Origin: Prochlorococcus sp. AG-409-L21
GTDB lineage: Bacteria > Cyanobacteriota > Cyanobacteriia > PCC-6307 > Cyanobiaceae
Length of the DNA stretch: 64,000 nt
Assembly (NCBI GenBank): GCA_003215475.1
Contig: QCKH01000008.1
Span: forward strand, 1-64,000
Direction: 5' to 3'
Under the pieces are notes generated by a model. It searched no databases, was not told the DNA's origin, and saw nothing but the letters and a program-made list of their open reading frames with translations. The first letter of the stretch is position 1. Every line of letters starts with the position of its first letter. Shown in pieces: positions 27,051-36,759 of this stretch. Both the position numbers and the translations under genes were made by a program.

Positions 27051-27548
27051 ATGATCAATCATAATAGTCGTGTAATCGCAGCAGCCACAGATGGGGCATG
27101 TAGTGGCAACCCTGGTCCAGGAGGCTGGGGAGCACTTATTCGTTTTGAAGATGGGTGCATCATGGAATTTGGGGGATTTGAAGCAAACACAACTAATAAC
27201 CGCATGGAGCTACAAGCTGCTTTAGAAACATTAAAAAAACTCAAGAATCTCAATAGGCATACCAACCTCAAAATCCGTACAGATAGTAAATATCTCATAG
27301 ATGGATTTGGGAAATGGATTAATGGATGGAAAAGAAAGGGTTGGAAAACTGCTGCAGGAAAACCAGTACTTAATCAAGACCTTTGGGAGGCATTAGATGA
27401 ATCTCGTCTCTCAAATGTCAACTTTGAATATGTCAAAGGACATAGTGGAGACCCTGACAATGAAAGAGTTGATGAAATTGCTGTGAGCTTTTCAAAAAAA
27501 ATTGCGATACAACTTCAATGTGATCAACAATCTCAACATGAACAATAG
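27051..27548 (+). CDS. rnhA: ribonuclease HI
   Basis: Cleaves RNA in RNA-DNA hybrids, removing primers and R-loops. The 165-residue enzyme has [19 protein letters not shown] with the first catalytic Asp, [13 protein letters not shown] with the Glu, [11 protein letters not shown] with the second Asp, and the [17 protein letters not shown] region with the His and final Asp. The basic helix [15 protein letters not shown] is the usual hybrid-binding protrusion. It begins directly after the rplL terminator. Its last ten bases overlap the preferred start of pyrD. Confidence 0.97.
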   Translation: MINHNSRVIAAATDGACSGNPGPGGWGALIRFEDGCIMEFGGFEANTTNNRMELQAALETLKKLKNLNRHTNLKIRTDSKYLIDGFGKWINGWKRKGWKTAAGKPVLNQDLWEALDESRLSNVNFEYVKGHSGDPDNERVDEIAVSFSKKIAIQLQCDQQSQHEQ

Positions 27549-28716
27549 ATCACGAGCAAAATTAATTTCCAGTGAATTTCTCTACAAGCAATTCATTAGT
27601 CCAATACTTGCTAGAGATGAAGGAATTGATGCTGAACAATTAACACAAATTACTCTTAAAAGTTTAAGTCAAGCATCTCTTTATAGATCTTTTCCCGGCA
27701 TATCTCATGCTTTAGCTCATTTAGCTAATGAGCTAAAGCATGAGAATAAAAAATTAGAGCAAAGATTACTGGGGTGTCACTTTAAAAATCCCATAGGCCT
27801 AGCAGCAGGTTTTGATAAAAATGGAATCGCAGCTTCCATCTGGGATAAGTTCGGGTTTGGTTTTGCAGAACTTGGAACAGTTACTTGGCATCCCCAAAGC
27901 GGCAATCCAAAACCTCGATTATTTCGACTTGCAGAAGAGAAGGCTGCCTTAAATCGATTGGGCTTTAACAACGATGGTGCAATGACAATGAAAAAAACAT
28001 TAGAAAGGCAAAAAATACTGCCTTGTGGAAATAGACCATGTGTAATTGGTATTAATTTTGGAAAATCAAAAAAAACTAGTCTTTCTCAAGCTGCTGATGA
28101 TTATGCCTCTTCTCTTGAACTACTGTCCTCTTTTGCTGATTATGCTGTAATCAATGTCAGTTCTCCAAATACACCAGGACTTAGGCAGTTACAAGATGCA
28201 CAGCAGTTACGTCGATTAATTAAGCGGTTACGACGTCTACCTGCATGCCCCCCATTACTAGTCAAAATTGCTCCTGATCTGAGTAACGATCAAGTTGATG
28301 GATTAGCACAAGTAGCCTTTCAGGAAGGATTAGCTGGAATAATTGCTGTTAATACAAGTCTAAATAGATTAGGCCTAGAGGACCGAGTCATTCCTCAAAC
28401 AGGACGAATTCTTCGTGATGAAGAGGGTGGTCTTAGTGGAAGGCCATTATGTGGTCGTGCTCTTGAAATTATAAGGAGGTTGAGAAAGAGTGCAGGACAA
28501 AGCTTACCACTCATAGGTGTGGGAGGTATTGATTCTCCACAAAATGCTTGGGAGCGTATTACAGCAGGCGCATCTCTTATTCAAGTTTATACAGGATGGA
28601 TTTTCCAAGGCCCAAGCTTAGTTCCAAATATTCTTGAAGGATTAGAGTATCAACTTAATCGTCATGGGTTTCATAATATCTCAGAAGCTATAGGTAGTGA
28701 AGCACCATGGATTTAA
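27538..28716 (+). CDS. pyrD: dihydroorotate dehydrogenase (quinone), class 2
   Basis: Oxidises dihydroorotate to orotate in pyrimidine synthesis, passing electrons from FMN to a membrane quinone. The frame is open from 27502, but the ATG at 27538 is preferred and gives 392 residues. The N-terminal helical hairpin (about 10-65) is the class 2 membrane-binding domain. The core follows: [57 protein letters not shown] with the catalytic Ser, and [20 protein letters not shown] for FMN phosphate. The stop overlaps cobD by ten bases. Confidence 0.96.
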   Translation: MNNRSRAKLISSEFLYKQFISPILARDEGIDAEQLTQITLKSLSQASLYRSFPGISHALAHLANELKHENKKLEQRLLGCHFKNPIGLAAGFDKNGIAASIWDKFGFGFAELGTVTWHPQSGNPKPRLFRLAEEKAALNRLGFNNDGAMTMKKTLERQKILPCGNRPCVIGINFGKSKKTSLSQAADDYASSLELLSSFADYAVINVSSPNTPGLRQLQDAQQLRRLIKRLRRLPACPPLLVKIAPDLSNDQVDGLAQVAFQEGLAGIIAVNTSLNRLGLEDRVIPQTGRILRDEEGGLSGRPLCGRALEIIRRLRKSAGQSLPLIGVGGIDSPQNAWERITAGASLIQVYTGWIFQGPSLVPNILEGLEYQLNRHGFHNISEAIGSEAPWI

Positions 28717-29831
28717 TAAACAATGCAAAAACTAAACCTTCTAATTCTTACCTACATCACCATGGAGGAAATCTTGAACAAGAAGCAAAAAGACTAGGTA
28801 CTAACATAAATTCTCTAATTGATGCAAGCGCTTCTTTAGTCCCTTTCTCACTATCACCAAGATTGCATAATTGCCTAGTTGAAGCCCTCAATGGGAACGA
28901 GCTGAGAATTTATCCTGATCGAAATCACCTAACTCTTAGAGAAGCAATAGGTAGCTATCATAAAGTTAGCCCTGCAATGGTTTTACCTGGAAATGGAGCA
29001 TCAGAACTAATTACTTGGGCAGCTAAAGATGCTGTCATTCGTGGAGTCAGCATACTACCCTCTCCAGGTTTTTCTGAATACCAAAGGGGTATCAAATGTT
29101 GGAATGGCAAATATATTGCCTCTCCCCTTCCACTAAAATGGAATGCTACTTTTCCTCAACCTTTCCCATTAGAATTTAATAATAAAGTGATTTGGATAAC
29201 AAATCCACATAATCCCACAGGTCAATGCTGGAGCAGACAATCTATTGAAAAACTACTCAAAACAAATAATTTAGTCATCTGCGATGAAGCCTTTCTTCCA
29301 TTAGTTCCTGATGGTGAAAAAGAATCACTTATACCTTTAGTAGATTACTACTCAAATTTAATTGTTATTAGAAGTTTGACAAAGCTTTTCTCTATAGCAG
29401 GTATAAGGCTTGGGTATGTTATTAGCTCACAAAAGAGATTAGAGCAATGGCAAGGCTGGAGAGATCCGTGGCCTCTAAATGGGTTAGCCATAACCTTAGG
29501 CATAACAATCATGAAAGAAAAAGATATTATTACGGATCAAATAAAGAAAGTTCAAACTTGGGTAAGAAAAGAAGGGGATTGGCTCCAATCAAACCTACAA
29601 AAACTTCCAGAGATTATTTCCCACCCCTCATCAACCAACTTCCAACTAATAGAAAGTAAAAAGTCTCTTATCAATCTTAGGGAAATACTATCTCGCAAGA
29701 GAATTTTATTGAGAGATTGCAGATCATTTCAAGGCCTAGGAGATAAGTGGCTACGTATCAGTCTGCAAAAGAAATCCGATAATCGTCTTATTCTCAAAAC
29801 AATGCAAGAAGTCATTGACTATATATTTTAA
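28707..29831 (+). CDS. cobD: CobD-like L-threonine-O-3-phosphate decarboxylase / class I-II aminotransferase
   Basis: A PLP-dependent protein of 374 residues in the HisC-like family. The N-terminal [15 protein letters not shown] resembles the HGG motif of CobD/CobC, which makes (R)-1-amino-2-propanol phosphate for the cobalamin nucleotide loop. PLP-binding parts are [33 protein letters not shown] and the lysine in [18 protein letters not shown] true hisC is present separately at 43.9 kb, which supports a non-histidine role here. It overlaps pyrD by ten bases and the convergent murG by 20 bases. Cobalamin synthesis is typical of picocyanobacteria. Confidence 0.85.
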   Translation: MDLINNAKTKPSNSYLHHHGGNLEQEAKRLGTNINSLIDASASLVPFSLSPRLHNCLVEALNGNELRIYPDRNHLTLREAIGSYHKVSPAMVLPGNGASELITWAAKDAVIRGVSILPSPGFSEYQRGIKCWNGKYIASPLPLKWNATFPQPFPLEFNNKVIWITNPHNPTGQCWSRQSIEKLLKTNNLVICDEAFLPLVPDGEKESLIPLVDYYSNLIVIRSLTKLFSIAGIRLGYVISSQKRLEQWQGWRDPWPLNGLAITLGITIMKEKDIITDQIKKVQTWVRKEGDWLQSNLQKLPEIISHPSSTNFQLIESKKSLINLREILSRKRILLRDCRSFQGLGDKWLRISLQKKSDNRLILKTMQEVIDYIF

Positions 29832-30882
29832 GAATGTCGACTAATCGTAGATGAGCATCTTGAACAGCAATCTTTTTCATACCTTGACGCATGTTATTCA
29901 ACAATCCATCTGAGGGCAGAGTAGAAGAATCTTTTTGTATTAAAGGTTTAATTACTCTTCTTAAAGTTTTTTCTCCAGAGAGATCCTCATGCACTATTAA
30001 TGCTGCACCGAATCGTGCCGCATATGACGCATTACAATCTTGATGATTGTCAGCAGCATATGGAAAAGGAATAAAAATGGTTGGTGTATTACATACAGCT
30101 AATTCGCTTAAAGCGCTAGCACCTGCTCTACTAATAACTAAATCAGCGTGCTGTAACAAGCCAGGAATATCCACTGTAAAAGGTTGGTCTACGTAATTCT
30201 CTACCTTAGGAAATGAAGTCTTGTCATGTCTTCCAGTGATGTGAACCAACCTACACCCTTCATTTAATAACCAGGGCACTATTTCTATAACCATACGATT
30301 CAAACCAATAGCCCCCTGGCTTCCTCCCATAACAACAACCAATGGGCCCCTACCATTAGGGACCCACGAGGGTAAATCATTGTTGACTAAAAATGAATTC
30401 CTAACTGGTGTTCCAGTAAAAACGGTTCGGCAACCATGTAAATTTTCAACCGCATTTGGCAAACCAAGTGCCACTTGATCACATAACCGGCCAAAAAAAC
30501 GTGTTACTTTGCCTGGGAAAGCATTGGATTCATGTAAAACTACAGGAATACCACATAGTTTCGATCCAATGATTGAAGGAGCAGCAATATAGCCCCCTGT
30601 AGTAAAAACTATTTCAATTTTTTTTCTTCTGATTAAGCGAATTACATCTACAGTTGAGAAAAGTAATTTGATTATCTGGAAGATTTTTCTAATTCCTCTT
30701 GCTTGCAAAGCACTCACTCGAATTGAGGTTATTGGATATTTCTTTGGTACAACCTTACTCTCTAGTCGATCTGGTACGCCCAACCAAAAAATATTCCAAG
30801 AATTGGGTAAAGCTTCTGCCACTGCAAGTGCAGGAAAAATATGGCCACCTGTCCCACTGGCAGCAATAAGAAGCCTAGGCAT
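29812..30882 (-). CDS. murG: UDP-GlcNAc:lipid I N-acetylglucosaminyltransferase MurG
   Basis: Adds GlcNAc to lipid I to make lipid II, at the inner face of the plasma membrane. The 356-residue GT-B enzyme has the N-terminal glycine loop ASGTGGHIFPALAVAEAL and FTTGGYIAAPSIIG, followed by VLHESNAFPG. The second domain has VVVMGGSQGAIGLN and the UDP-GlcNAc site ISRAGASALSELA, then FIPFPYAADNHQ. The start is ATG at 30880-30882. Its 3' end overlaps the convergent cobD end by 20 bases. Confidence 0.97.
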   Translation of the reverse strand: MPRLLIAASGTGGHIFPALAVAEALPNSWNIFWLGVPDRLESKVVPKKYPITSIRVSALQARGIRKIFQIIKLLFSTVDVIRLIRRKKIEIVFTTGGYIAAPSIIGSKLCGIPVVLHESNAFPGKVTRFFGRLCDQVALGLPNAVENLHGCRTVFTGTPVRNSFLVNNDLPSWVPNGRGPLVVVMGGSQGAIGLNRMVIEIVPWLLNEGCRLVHITGRHDKTSFPKVENYVDQPFTVDIPGLLQHADLVISRAGASALSELAVCNTPTIFIPFPYAADNHQDCNASYAARFGAALIVHEDLSGEKTLRRVIKPLIQKDSSTLPSDGLLNNMRQGMKKIAVQDAHLRLVDILKIYSQ

Positions 30883-30933
30883 AAAAAAAGCCCTAATTAT
30901 GTCTACGATTAAGTTATAGGTAACTCAGAAAAT

Positions 30934-31683
30934 TTGTACGTGCAAAAACTACTGAAAACTACTTTTTCTTCAGGATTTTTTCTTTTACTAGCGATAGCCT
31001 CTTGCTATTCCTCTCAAGCCAAAGAGATTCGGCTCCTTACACAGAAACTAGAACAGACATTAAACGGGGAAAATAAATCTAGACTTTATGAAATCGTTTC
31101 AGAAGAAATAGCAAAAGATATACAGCAAAAATATAATGATTTTATAAATAGTTTCCCAAATGCAAAATGGACTATCAAGCCCTTAAAAAAGCTTAAAGAT
31201 AACCGGCAATCGATAGAGCTTATCGTAACAGGTAAAAAAAAGGAAGGTAATCATAAATACTCTCTTTTCTCAAAACAAAAATTAGCCATAGATATAGAAA
31301 ATGGAATAATAATTGCAAAAGAAATACTTGATGAGTATTCAATACTTAATAGCAATAAAGATAAGCTCAATATAACTCTCTCAATACCAGATACTGTCCT
31401 TACTGGTAGCAATTATGATATAGATCTGATCCTAGAAAACCCTCTACAAGGGAGAATTATTGCAGGTGGATTAATAGCATTGCCAAAAGATTCAAAAAGT
31501 AACAATTATTCTCAGCAAATACAATTAACCCCAATTGGTTCTGGGGGATTATTTAAATCTGTAAGAGCTCCATTTCAACCAGGAAAGCAAAGGTGGGCTG
31601 CCCTGATAGCTCATCCAGATGGAGTTCTTTCTATTACAAAAAGTGTAAGAGTAGTAAGTAGTTCAAGGGATTTAATTCCTTGA
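30934..31683 (+). CDS. secreted or periplasmic protein of unknown function
   Basis: About 250 residues with a typical signal peptide: a basic start (VQKLLKT), a hydrophobic core (FFLLLAIASCYS) and a likely cleavage after SSQA before KEIRLL. The mature protein begins with a helical segment and has a strand-rich second half, with PLQGRIIAGGLIALP and PFQPGKQRWAALIAHPDG. It contains no catalytic motif I recognise. The first possible start is TTG at 30934, with a GTG two codons later (30940) equally likely. The gene is divergent from murG by about 50 bases and converges on pgk. It is probably a conserved cyanobacterial hypothetical. Confidence 0.65.
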   Translation: MYVQKLLKTTFSSGFFLLLAIASCYSSQAKEIRLLTQKLEQTLNGENKSRLYEIVSEEIAKDIQQKYNDFINSFPNAKWTIKPLKKLKDNRQSIELIVTGKKKEGNHKYSLFSKQKLAIDIENGIIIAKEILDEYSILNSNKDKLNITLSIPDTVLTGSNYDIDLILENPLQGRIIAGGLIALPKDSKSNNYSQQIQLTPIGSGGLFKSVRAPFQPGKQRWAALIAHPDGVLSITKSVRVVSSSRDLIP

Positions 31684-31726
31684 TTTAATGCTTACCTAAA
31701 AATCCTATATTTTTTTGTCAATTCAA

Positions 31727-32935
31727 TTAGGTTTGATCATCCAAAGCTGAGACACCTGGAAGCACTTTGCCTTCAAGAAGCTCAAGACTTGCTCCTCCGC
31801 CTGTTGAAATGTGAGACATTTGTGAGGCTAAACCAGCTTTCTCAACTGCAGCAACAGAGTCTCCACCTCCAATAATTGTGCAACAACCTTTTGAACTTAA
31901 ATCAGCCAAAGTTGTCGAAATAGAATTTGTTCCATTGGCAAAATTATCGAATTCAAATACTCCCATAGGGCCATTCCAAATAACAGTCTTACAGTCCTCC
32001 AAAGCATCTTGAAATAATTTCACTGATTGCGGTCCAATATCTAATCCCATCCAGCCTTCTGGAATAGCATTTATCTGAGATACTTGACTATCTGCATCAG
32101 CAGAGAAGTTATCTGCAAGAACTACATCCGTCGGTAAAAGCAATTCAACACCTTTGGACTTCGCCTTTGCCTCTAATGACTTAGCTAGGTCTAATTTGTC
32201 ATCTTCGACCAAACTTTTACCCACAGATAAACCCCGAGCTTTATAGAAAGTGAAAATCATTCCACCACCAATCAATACCTTGTCACACTTATCAATTAAT
32301 GATTCTAAAACGCCTATTTTGCTGCTTACTTTAGAACCTCCTACAATCGCAGCTAAAGGACGCTGAGGTGATTCTATAGCTCCTTGCAAATATTGAAGTT
32401 CCTTTTCCATTAAGTATCCAGCAACGCTAGTGGTTAAAAACTTTGTGACTCCTTCAGTGGAAGCATGTGCTCTATGTGCTGCACCGAAAGCATCATTTAC
32501 ATAGACCTCAGCTAAAGAAGCTAATTGTTTTGCAAAATCTGAATCATTTTTCTCTTCTCCAGAAATAAAGCGAACATTCTCAAGAAGAACTACTTCACCA
32601 TTTTTCATTGCATTGCATTTCTTCTCAGCATCAGAACCAATGCAACTTTCTGTTTTGATGACAGTTTTTCCAAGTAATTCCCCCAATCTTTGCGCCACAG
32701 GGGTAAGACGCATTCCCTCATTTACCTGCCCTTTTGGCCTGCCAAAATGAGCTGCAAGAATAACTCTTGCATCTTTTGATATTAAATGTTGAATTGTTGG
32801 AAGAGCAGCTCGAATCCTTGTGTCATCTGTTATAAGACCTTTTTCATCCAATGGGACATTGAAATCAACCCTAACCAAAACCCTTTTTCCGCATAGGTCC
32901 TCTACGCCTAGACTTGAGAGAGAACGCTTTGCCAT
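31727..32935 (-). CDS. pgk: phosphoglycerate kinase
   Basis: Transfers phosphate between 3-phosphoglycerate and ATP, serving both the Calvin cycle and glycolysis. The 402-residue, two-domain protein has [22 protein letters not shown], the hinge and nucleotide-site regions [14 protein letters not shown] and [23 protein letters not shown], and the C-terminal [14 protein letters not shown] with [13 protein letters not shown]. The start is ATG at 32933-32935. The gap downstream to the unknown secreted protein is 43 bases and contains a run of Ts on the plus strand. Confidence 0.98.
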   Translation of the reverse strand: MAKRSLSSLGVEDLCGKRVLVRVDFNVPLDEKGLITDDTRIRAALPTIQHLISKDARVILAAHFGRPKGQVNEGMRLTPVAQRLGELLGKTVIKTESCIGSDAEKKCNAMKNGEVVLLENVRFISGEEKNDSDFAKQLASLAEVYVNDAFGAAHRAHASTEGVTKFLTTSVAGYLMEKELQYLQGAIESPQRPLAAIVGGSKVSSKIGVLESLIDKCDKVLIGGGMIFTFYKARGLSVGKSLVEDDKLDLAKSLEAKAKSKGVELLLPTDVVLADNFSADADSQVSQINAIPEGWMGLDIGPQSVKLFQDALEDCKTVIWNGPMGVFEFDNFANGTNSISTTLADLSSKGCCTIIGGGDSVAAVEKAGLASQMSHISTGGGASLELLEGKVLPGVSALDDQT

Positions 32936-33279
32936 GAGTGACCTGGAGATACTAAAACGTGGAGAGGCTAACCCTAGACAAGGACAAATAGCTTACGAAT
33001 CAGCCAGAGAAATCATCTGACCATAGCCCTAACTTTCCAAAAGCATTGCTATCACAAGAAAACTTTTTTTTAGTATTTTTAAAATGGAAACAAAAGCTAT
33101 TTACAAAGTCAAAAAAGTCATTCTTATCAACAATCTGAATCATCTCATTGAAACAAAAAATGACTGCTTTTATAAGCTGTGTTATTAAAGAAAAGTTGAT
33201 TTAATTATCATGAATGTCAATTTTCAAAAAAAGTCCAGAAGTTCTTCAACTAGTTAACTGATCCAATGTTCATAGTGGC
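32936..33279. other. intergenic region between divergent pgk and rbgA
   Basis: This is a 344-base AT-rich gap with no gene I would call. Short ORFs exist: 28 codons starting over the pgk start, and 34 codons at 33084-33188 beginning METKAIYKVKKVIL. It must hold promoters for both flanking genes, but I cannot single out boxes above background. Poly-A and poly-T runs near 33061-33085 are the only notable features. Confidence 0.4.
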
Positions 33280-34146
33280 GTGAGCACACAAATTATTCAG
33301 TGGTATCCAGGCCACATAGCAAAAGCTAAAACACAGCTAAAAAGCAATCTAGACAGAGTTGATCTTGTTATTGAAGTAAGAGACGCTCGTATTCCGCGTT
33401 CTACTTCTCATCCTTCTCTGAAAAAATGGACTAATAACAAAAAGCATTTGCTTGTTATTAATCGCAAAGATATGATTTGTCCACAAGCTTTAAAAGCCTG
33501 GGATCAATGGTTTAAAAGTCAAGGACAAAGACCATGGTGGTGTAATGCTAAAACTGGTGAGGGTATTCAACAAATAAAAAATACAGCAATCCAATTAGGA
33601 AACGAACTTAATAATCGACGTTTGCTAAGAGGTATGCGTCATAGAGCTGTAAGAGCGCTAACACTTGGCTTTCCAAATGTTGGGAAGTCAGCTCTTATTA
33701 ATCGGTTGGTTAACAAGAAAGTTGTTCAAAGTTCTAGGCGGGCTGGAGTAACCAGGTCGCTAAGGTGGGTTCGACTTGATCAAAAAATCGACCTATTGGA
33801 TGCACCAGGAGTATTACCACCACAATTAGAAGATCAAGAAGCAGCTTTAAAACTTGCAATTTGTGATGATATTGGTCAAGCAGCCTATGATGTCGAGCTA
33901 GTTGCAAAAAGATTTTTAAGAATATTCATGCATGAAATAGAACAATCAAGAATTACTGGGATTACCCCTGAAATTCTTCAAATGCGATATGGAATTAATC
34001 TAGAAGACACTAAGCAAAGCGAAGGTATATGGTTAAAAAATGCAGCTGAAAAGCACACATCAGGCGATACCCTGAGAATGGCCCAAAGACTTTTAGATGA
34101 TTTCCGTAAGAATTTAATCGGTCCTATCTCACTGGAACTTCCATAA
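33280..34146 (+). CDS. rbgA: ribosome biogenesis GTPase RbgA (YlqF)
   Basis: A circularly permuted GTPase needed for late 50S assembly. The 288-residue protein shows the permuted order. The G4-like NRKDM comes first, near residue 61, then G1 GFPNVGKSALI near 130, and then the G3-like DAPGVLPP. The N-terminal QWYPGHIAKAKTQL is the family signature. The start is GTG at 33280. The stop overlaps the next start by one base (TAATG), so rbgA and the pseudouridine synthase gene form a translationally coupled pair of ribosome-maturation functions. Confidence 0.95.
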   Translation: MSTQIIQWYPGHIAKAKTQLKSNLDRVDLVIEVRDARIPRSTSHPSLKKWTNNKKHLLVINRKDMICPQALKAWDQWFKSQGQRPWWCNAKTGEGIQQIKNTAIQLGNELNNRRLLRGMRHRAVRALTLGFPNVGKSALINRLVNKKVVQSSRRAGVTRSLRWVRLDQKIDLLDAPGVLPPQLEDQEAALKLAICDDIGQAAYDVELVAKRFLRIFMHEIEQSRITGITPEILQMRYGINLEDTKQSEGIWLKNAAEKHTSGDTLRMAQRLLDDFRKNLIGPISLELP

Positions 34147-35102
34147 TGTCTGAAGAGTTAAAATATTCATTTGGAAAAGGAGAAGGAAAATTAGTAATAC
34201 TTCACTACTCAAAACCATTACCAATGAGATTAGACAGGTGGCTAGTTAGTCAAAGACCTGAACAAAGTAGATCCAGAATTCAATCATTTATTGAAAATGG
34301 TTTAGTGCTCGTAAATAAAAAAGAAGGAAAATCTAAAACCCCCTTGAGAGAAGGAGATGAAATTCAACTATGGGTACCACCACCTGAACCATTGCCATAT
34401 CTGAAACCCCAAAAAATGGACTTAAATATACTTTTTGAAGATCAACATTTAATTGTTATAAATAAGCCCAAAGGACTCACTGTACATCCTGCACCAGGGA
34501 ATAAAGACGGCACATTAGTAAATGGATTATTACATCACTGCCCTGATCTTCCAGGCATTAATGGCAAGCTTCGACCTGGGATAGTCCATCGTCTCGACAA
34601 AGATACAACGGGTTGTATCGTTATCGCAAAAAGTCAAGAAGCTCTTGTAAAGCTACAAATTCAAATTCAAAAACGAATAGCATCTCGTGAATATATAGCT
34701 TTAGTTCATGGAGTTCCTAAAGGAGAGCAAGGAACAATCAAAGGTGATATTGGACGTCACCCCATGGATAGAAAAAAATATACCGTGGTAAATGATAACT
34801 CTGGTCGATATGCATGTACACATTGGCAACTTAAAGAAAAACTAGGAAAATACTCACTCTTAAGCTTTAAGTTAGATACTGGGCGTACTCATCAAATTCG
34901 AGTTCATTCAGCTCATCTTGGACATCCAATTCTTGGAGATCCTACTTATAGTCGTTGTAAAAAATTACCCATAAATCTTACCAGCCAGGCTTTACATGCC
35001 ATTACTCTGGGTTTAAAACACCCAATATCAAATGAAGAGATGATTTTCAAAGCACCAATACCAGATAAATTTCAAACCATTCTTTCTATACTTCGCAAAT
35101 AA
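34146..35102 (+). CDS. RluA-family 23S rRNA pseudouridine synthase (RluD-like)
   Basis: Isomerises specific uridines in large-subunit rRNA. The 318-residue protein has an N-terminal S4-like domain (LDRWLVSQRPEQSRSRIQ). The catalytic domain follows, with HPAPGNKDGTLVNGLLHHC and the active-site RLDKDTTGCIVIAK containing the catalytic Asp, then HQIRVHSAHLGHPILGDPTY. The presence of the S4 domain and overall length favour an RluD type, acting on positions near 1911-1917, over RluA or RluC; this assignment is an inference. The gene is coupled to rbgA by a one-base overlap and converges on the ABC ATPase gene. Confidence 0.9.
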   Translation: MSEELKYSFGKGEGKLVILHYSKPLPMRLDRWLVSQRPEQSRSRIQSFIENGLVLVNKKEGKSKTPLREGDEIQLWVPPPEPLPYLKPQKMDLNILFEDQHLIVINKPKGLTVHPAPGNKDGTLVNGLLHHCPDLPGINGKLRPGIVHRLDKDTTGCIVIAKSQEALVKLQIQIQKRIASREYIALVHGVPKGEQGTIKGDIGRHPMDRKKYTVVNDNSGRYACTHWQLKEKLGKYSLLSFKLDTGRTHQIRVHSAHLGHPILGDPTYSRCKKLPINLTSQALHAITLGLKHPISNEEMIFKAPIPDKFQTILSILRK

Positions 35103-35111
35103 GTAAAAAAA

Positions 35112-36722
35112 TTAAATTATCGGTGTAATTCTTGGAGAAGCCCTCACTAATTTTCTAGACAAAGGAGACTTTGGTTGAGAGATTATTTCATCAGAAGAAG
35201 CTTCCTCAGCTATTCTCCCCTGGTCCAAAACAATAACTCGATTACAAAAGGAACTCGCCACAGAAAGATCATGGGTAATAAAAATAATTGCCAATCCAAG
35301 ATTCTTTTGCAATGAGCCAAGCAATTCCAAGATTTCTGATTGGATTTCAGCATCCAACATACTTACACTTTCATCACAAATTAGAATTTTAGGATTTAAG
35401 ACAAGTGCACGTGCAATAGCAACCCTTTGTTGCTGTCCTCCTGAAATCTGATAAGGTAAGCGGTGCTCAAAGTCTTGACAAGGCGATAAACCGACCTGTT
35501 CCAACAGATACCTTGCTTTTTCTTTTGCCCTAGCTTTACTCATCAAACCATGGATCAAAATCGGGTCTACAATTGAATCTATAACAGTCATTTTTGGATT
35601 CAATGAAGAAAAAGGATCTTGAAAAACCATTTGCATTGATTGCCTAGCGATCTTTAAAGCCTTTTTATTTAACCTAGAAAGATTTTTACCAAACAACCGA
35701 ACTTCACCTCCTCTAATCGGCATTAAGCCTAAAAGTGCTCTACACAAAGTGCTTTTTCCGCATCCTGAAACCCCAACTAATCCCAGGGTTTCTCCTATTC
35801 TTAAAGAAAAACTGACTTCATCAATAGCCTTAATCCAGCCAATATCCCATGGCAAGCCATTCAAAGGATGCCAACAACGTAACCTATCAACTTCTAATAC
35901 CTTTTCTCCTTCTTGATTAGAAATAGGTAAACATTGCTCACGGGTTCTAGCAGCACGTACCAATTTCTTTGCTAAGAAAGATTGAGGAGCAACTATAAGG
36001 TCATGACTGGAACGTTCTTCAACAATCTTTCCTTGATCAAGAATTGCCATCCTTTGGCACCATCTAGAAGCAAGAGCAAGGTCATGACTTATCAATAAAA
36101 GAGAGCTACCAAGATCATCACAAAGAATACTTAATTCTTCCATGATCTGATGAGAGATAGCTACATCAAGACTAGAAGTTGGTTCATCTGCAATTATTAA
36201 TGGAGGGTTCAAAGCAATAGCTAGTGCAATTGCAACTCGTTGTCGCATACCTCCACTAAATTCATGAGGATATGCATTAAAACGTTTTGGATTAATACCA
36301 ACTTTTTCTAATAATTCTTCTGCTCTCAACTTCATCCTAGAACGAGAATTTTCTGATCGATGCGCCTCCAAAGTATCAATAAGATGTTGTCCAATAGTCA
36401 TTAATGGATTTAAACGTGACCCTGGATCTTGAAAAATTAAACCAATCAACTCTCCTCGCACCTGTTCCAAATGTTTAGGAGTCATATTCATCAAATTTTT
36501 ACCATGCAATAAAAGTTCTCCTCTACAAAAAGAACCTGGAGGGATTATTTGTAATAAAGCTTTTGCAACAGTACTTTTTCCCGATCCTGAACTACCAATC
36601 AAAGCAAGGCGTTCTCCTCTTCGAAGTCTCAAGTTCAATCCATCTAATACCAATCCTTTTTCACCTGGATAGCACATACTGAAATCTTTAATATTTAAGA
36701 CATCCTTTTGAGAACAATTCAT
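35112..36722 (-). CDS. ABC transporter ATPase with two fused nucleotide-binding domains (oligopeptide type)
   Basis: About 536 residues carrying two complete ABC domains of the peptide/nickel family (like DppD-DppF or YejF). NBD1 has Walker A GSSGSGKST, signature SGGMRQRVAIALA and Walker B LIIADEPTSSLD. NBD2 has GVSGCGKST, signature SGGQQQRVAIARA and LICDESVSMLD. The first possible start is TTG at 36734, but the ATG at 36722 (MNCSQKDVLNIKDF) is more likely. No permease or substrate-binding gene lies beside it, so its partners must be elsewhere. NBD2 has Ser-Val instead of Pro-Thr after the Walker B Glu. It is divergent from relA by about 37 bases. Confidence 0.9.
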   Translation of the reverse strand: MNCSQKDVLNIKDFSMCYPGEKGLVLDGLNLRLRRGERLALIGSSGSGKSTVAKALLQIIPPGSFCRGELLLHGKNLMNMTPKHLEQVRGELIGLIFQDPGSRLNPLMTIGQHLIDTLEAHRSENSRSRMKLRAEELLEKVGINPKRFNAYPHEFSGGMRQRVAIALAIALNPPLIIADEPTSSLDVAISHQIMEELSILCDDLGSSLLLISHDLALASRWCQRMAILDQGKIVEERSSHDLIVAPQSFLAKKLVRAARTREQCLPISNQEGEKVLEVDRLRCWHPLNGLPWDIGWIKAIDEVSFSLRIGETLGLVGVSGCGKSTLCRALLGLMPIRGGEVRLFGKNLSRLNKKALKIARQSMQMVFQDPFSSLNPKMTVIDSIVDPILIHGLMSKARAKEKARYLLEQVGLSPCQDFEHRLPYQISGGQQQRVAIARALVLNPKILICDESVSMLDAEIQSEILELLGSLQKNLGLAIIFITHDLSVASSFCNRVIVLDQGRIAEEASSDEIISQPKSPLSRKLVRASPRITPII

Positions 36723-36759
36723 AAGTTGTAGCAAGGCTGCTTAAGGCTGAATAAGATGA

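Noticed and set aside
32820-33020. 66-codon plus-strand ORF over the start of pgk
   Set aside because: It is antisense to the conserved N-terminal domain of phosphoglycerate kinase, and its tail in the gap has no recognisable feature.
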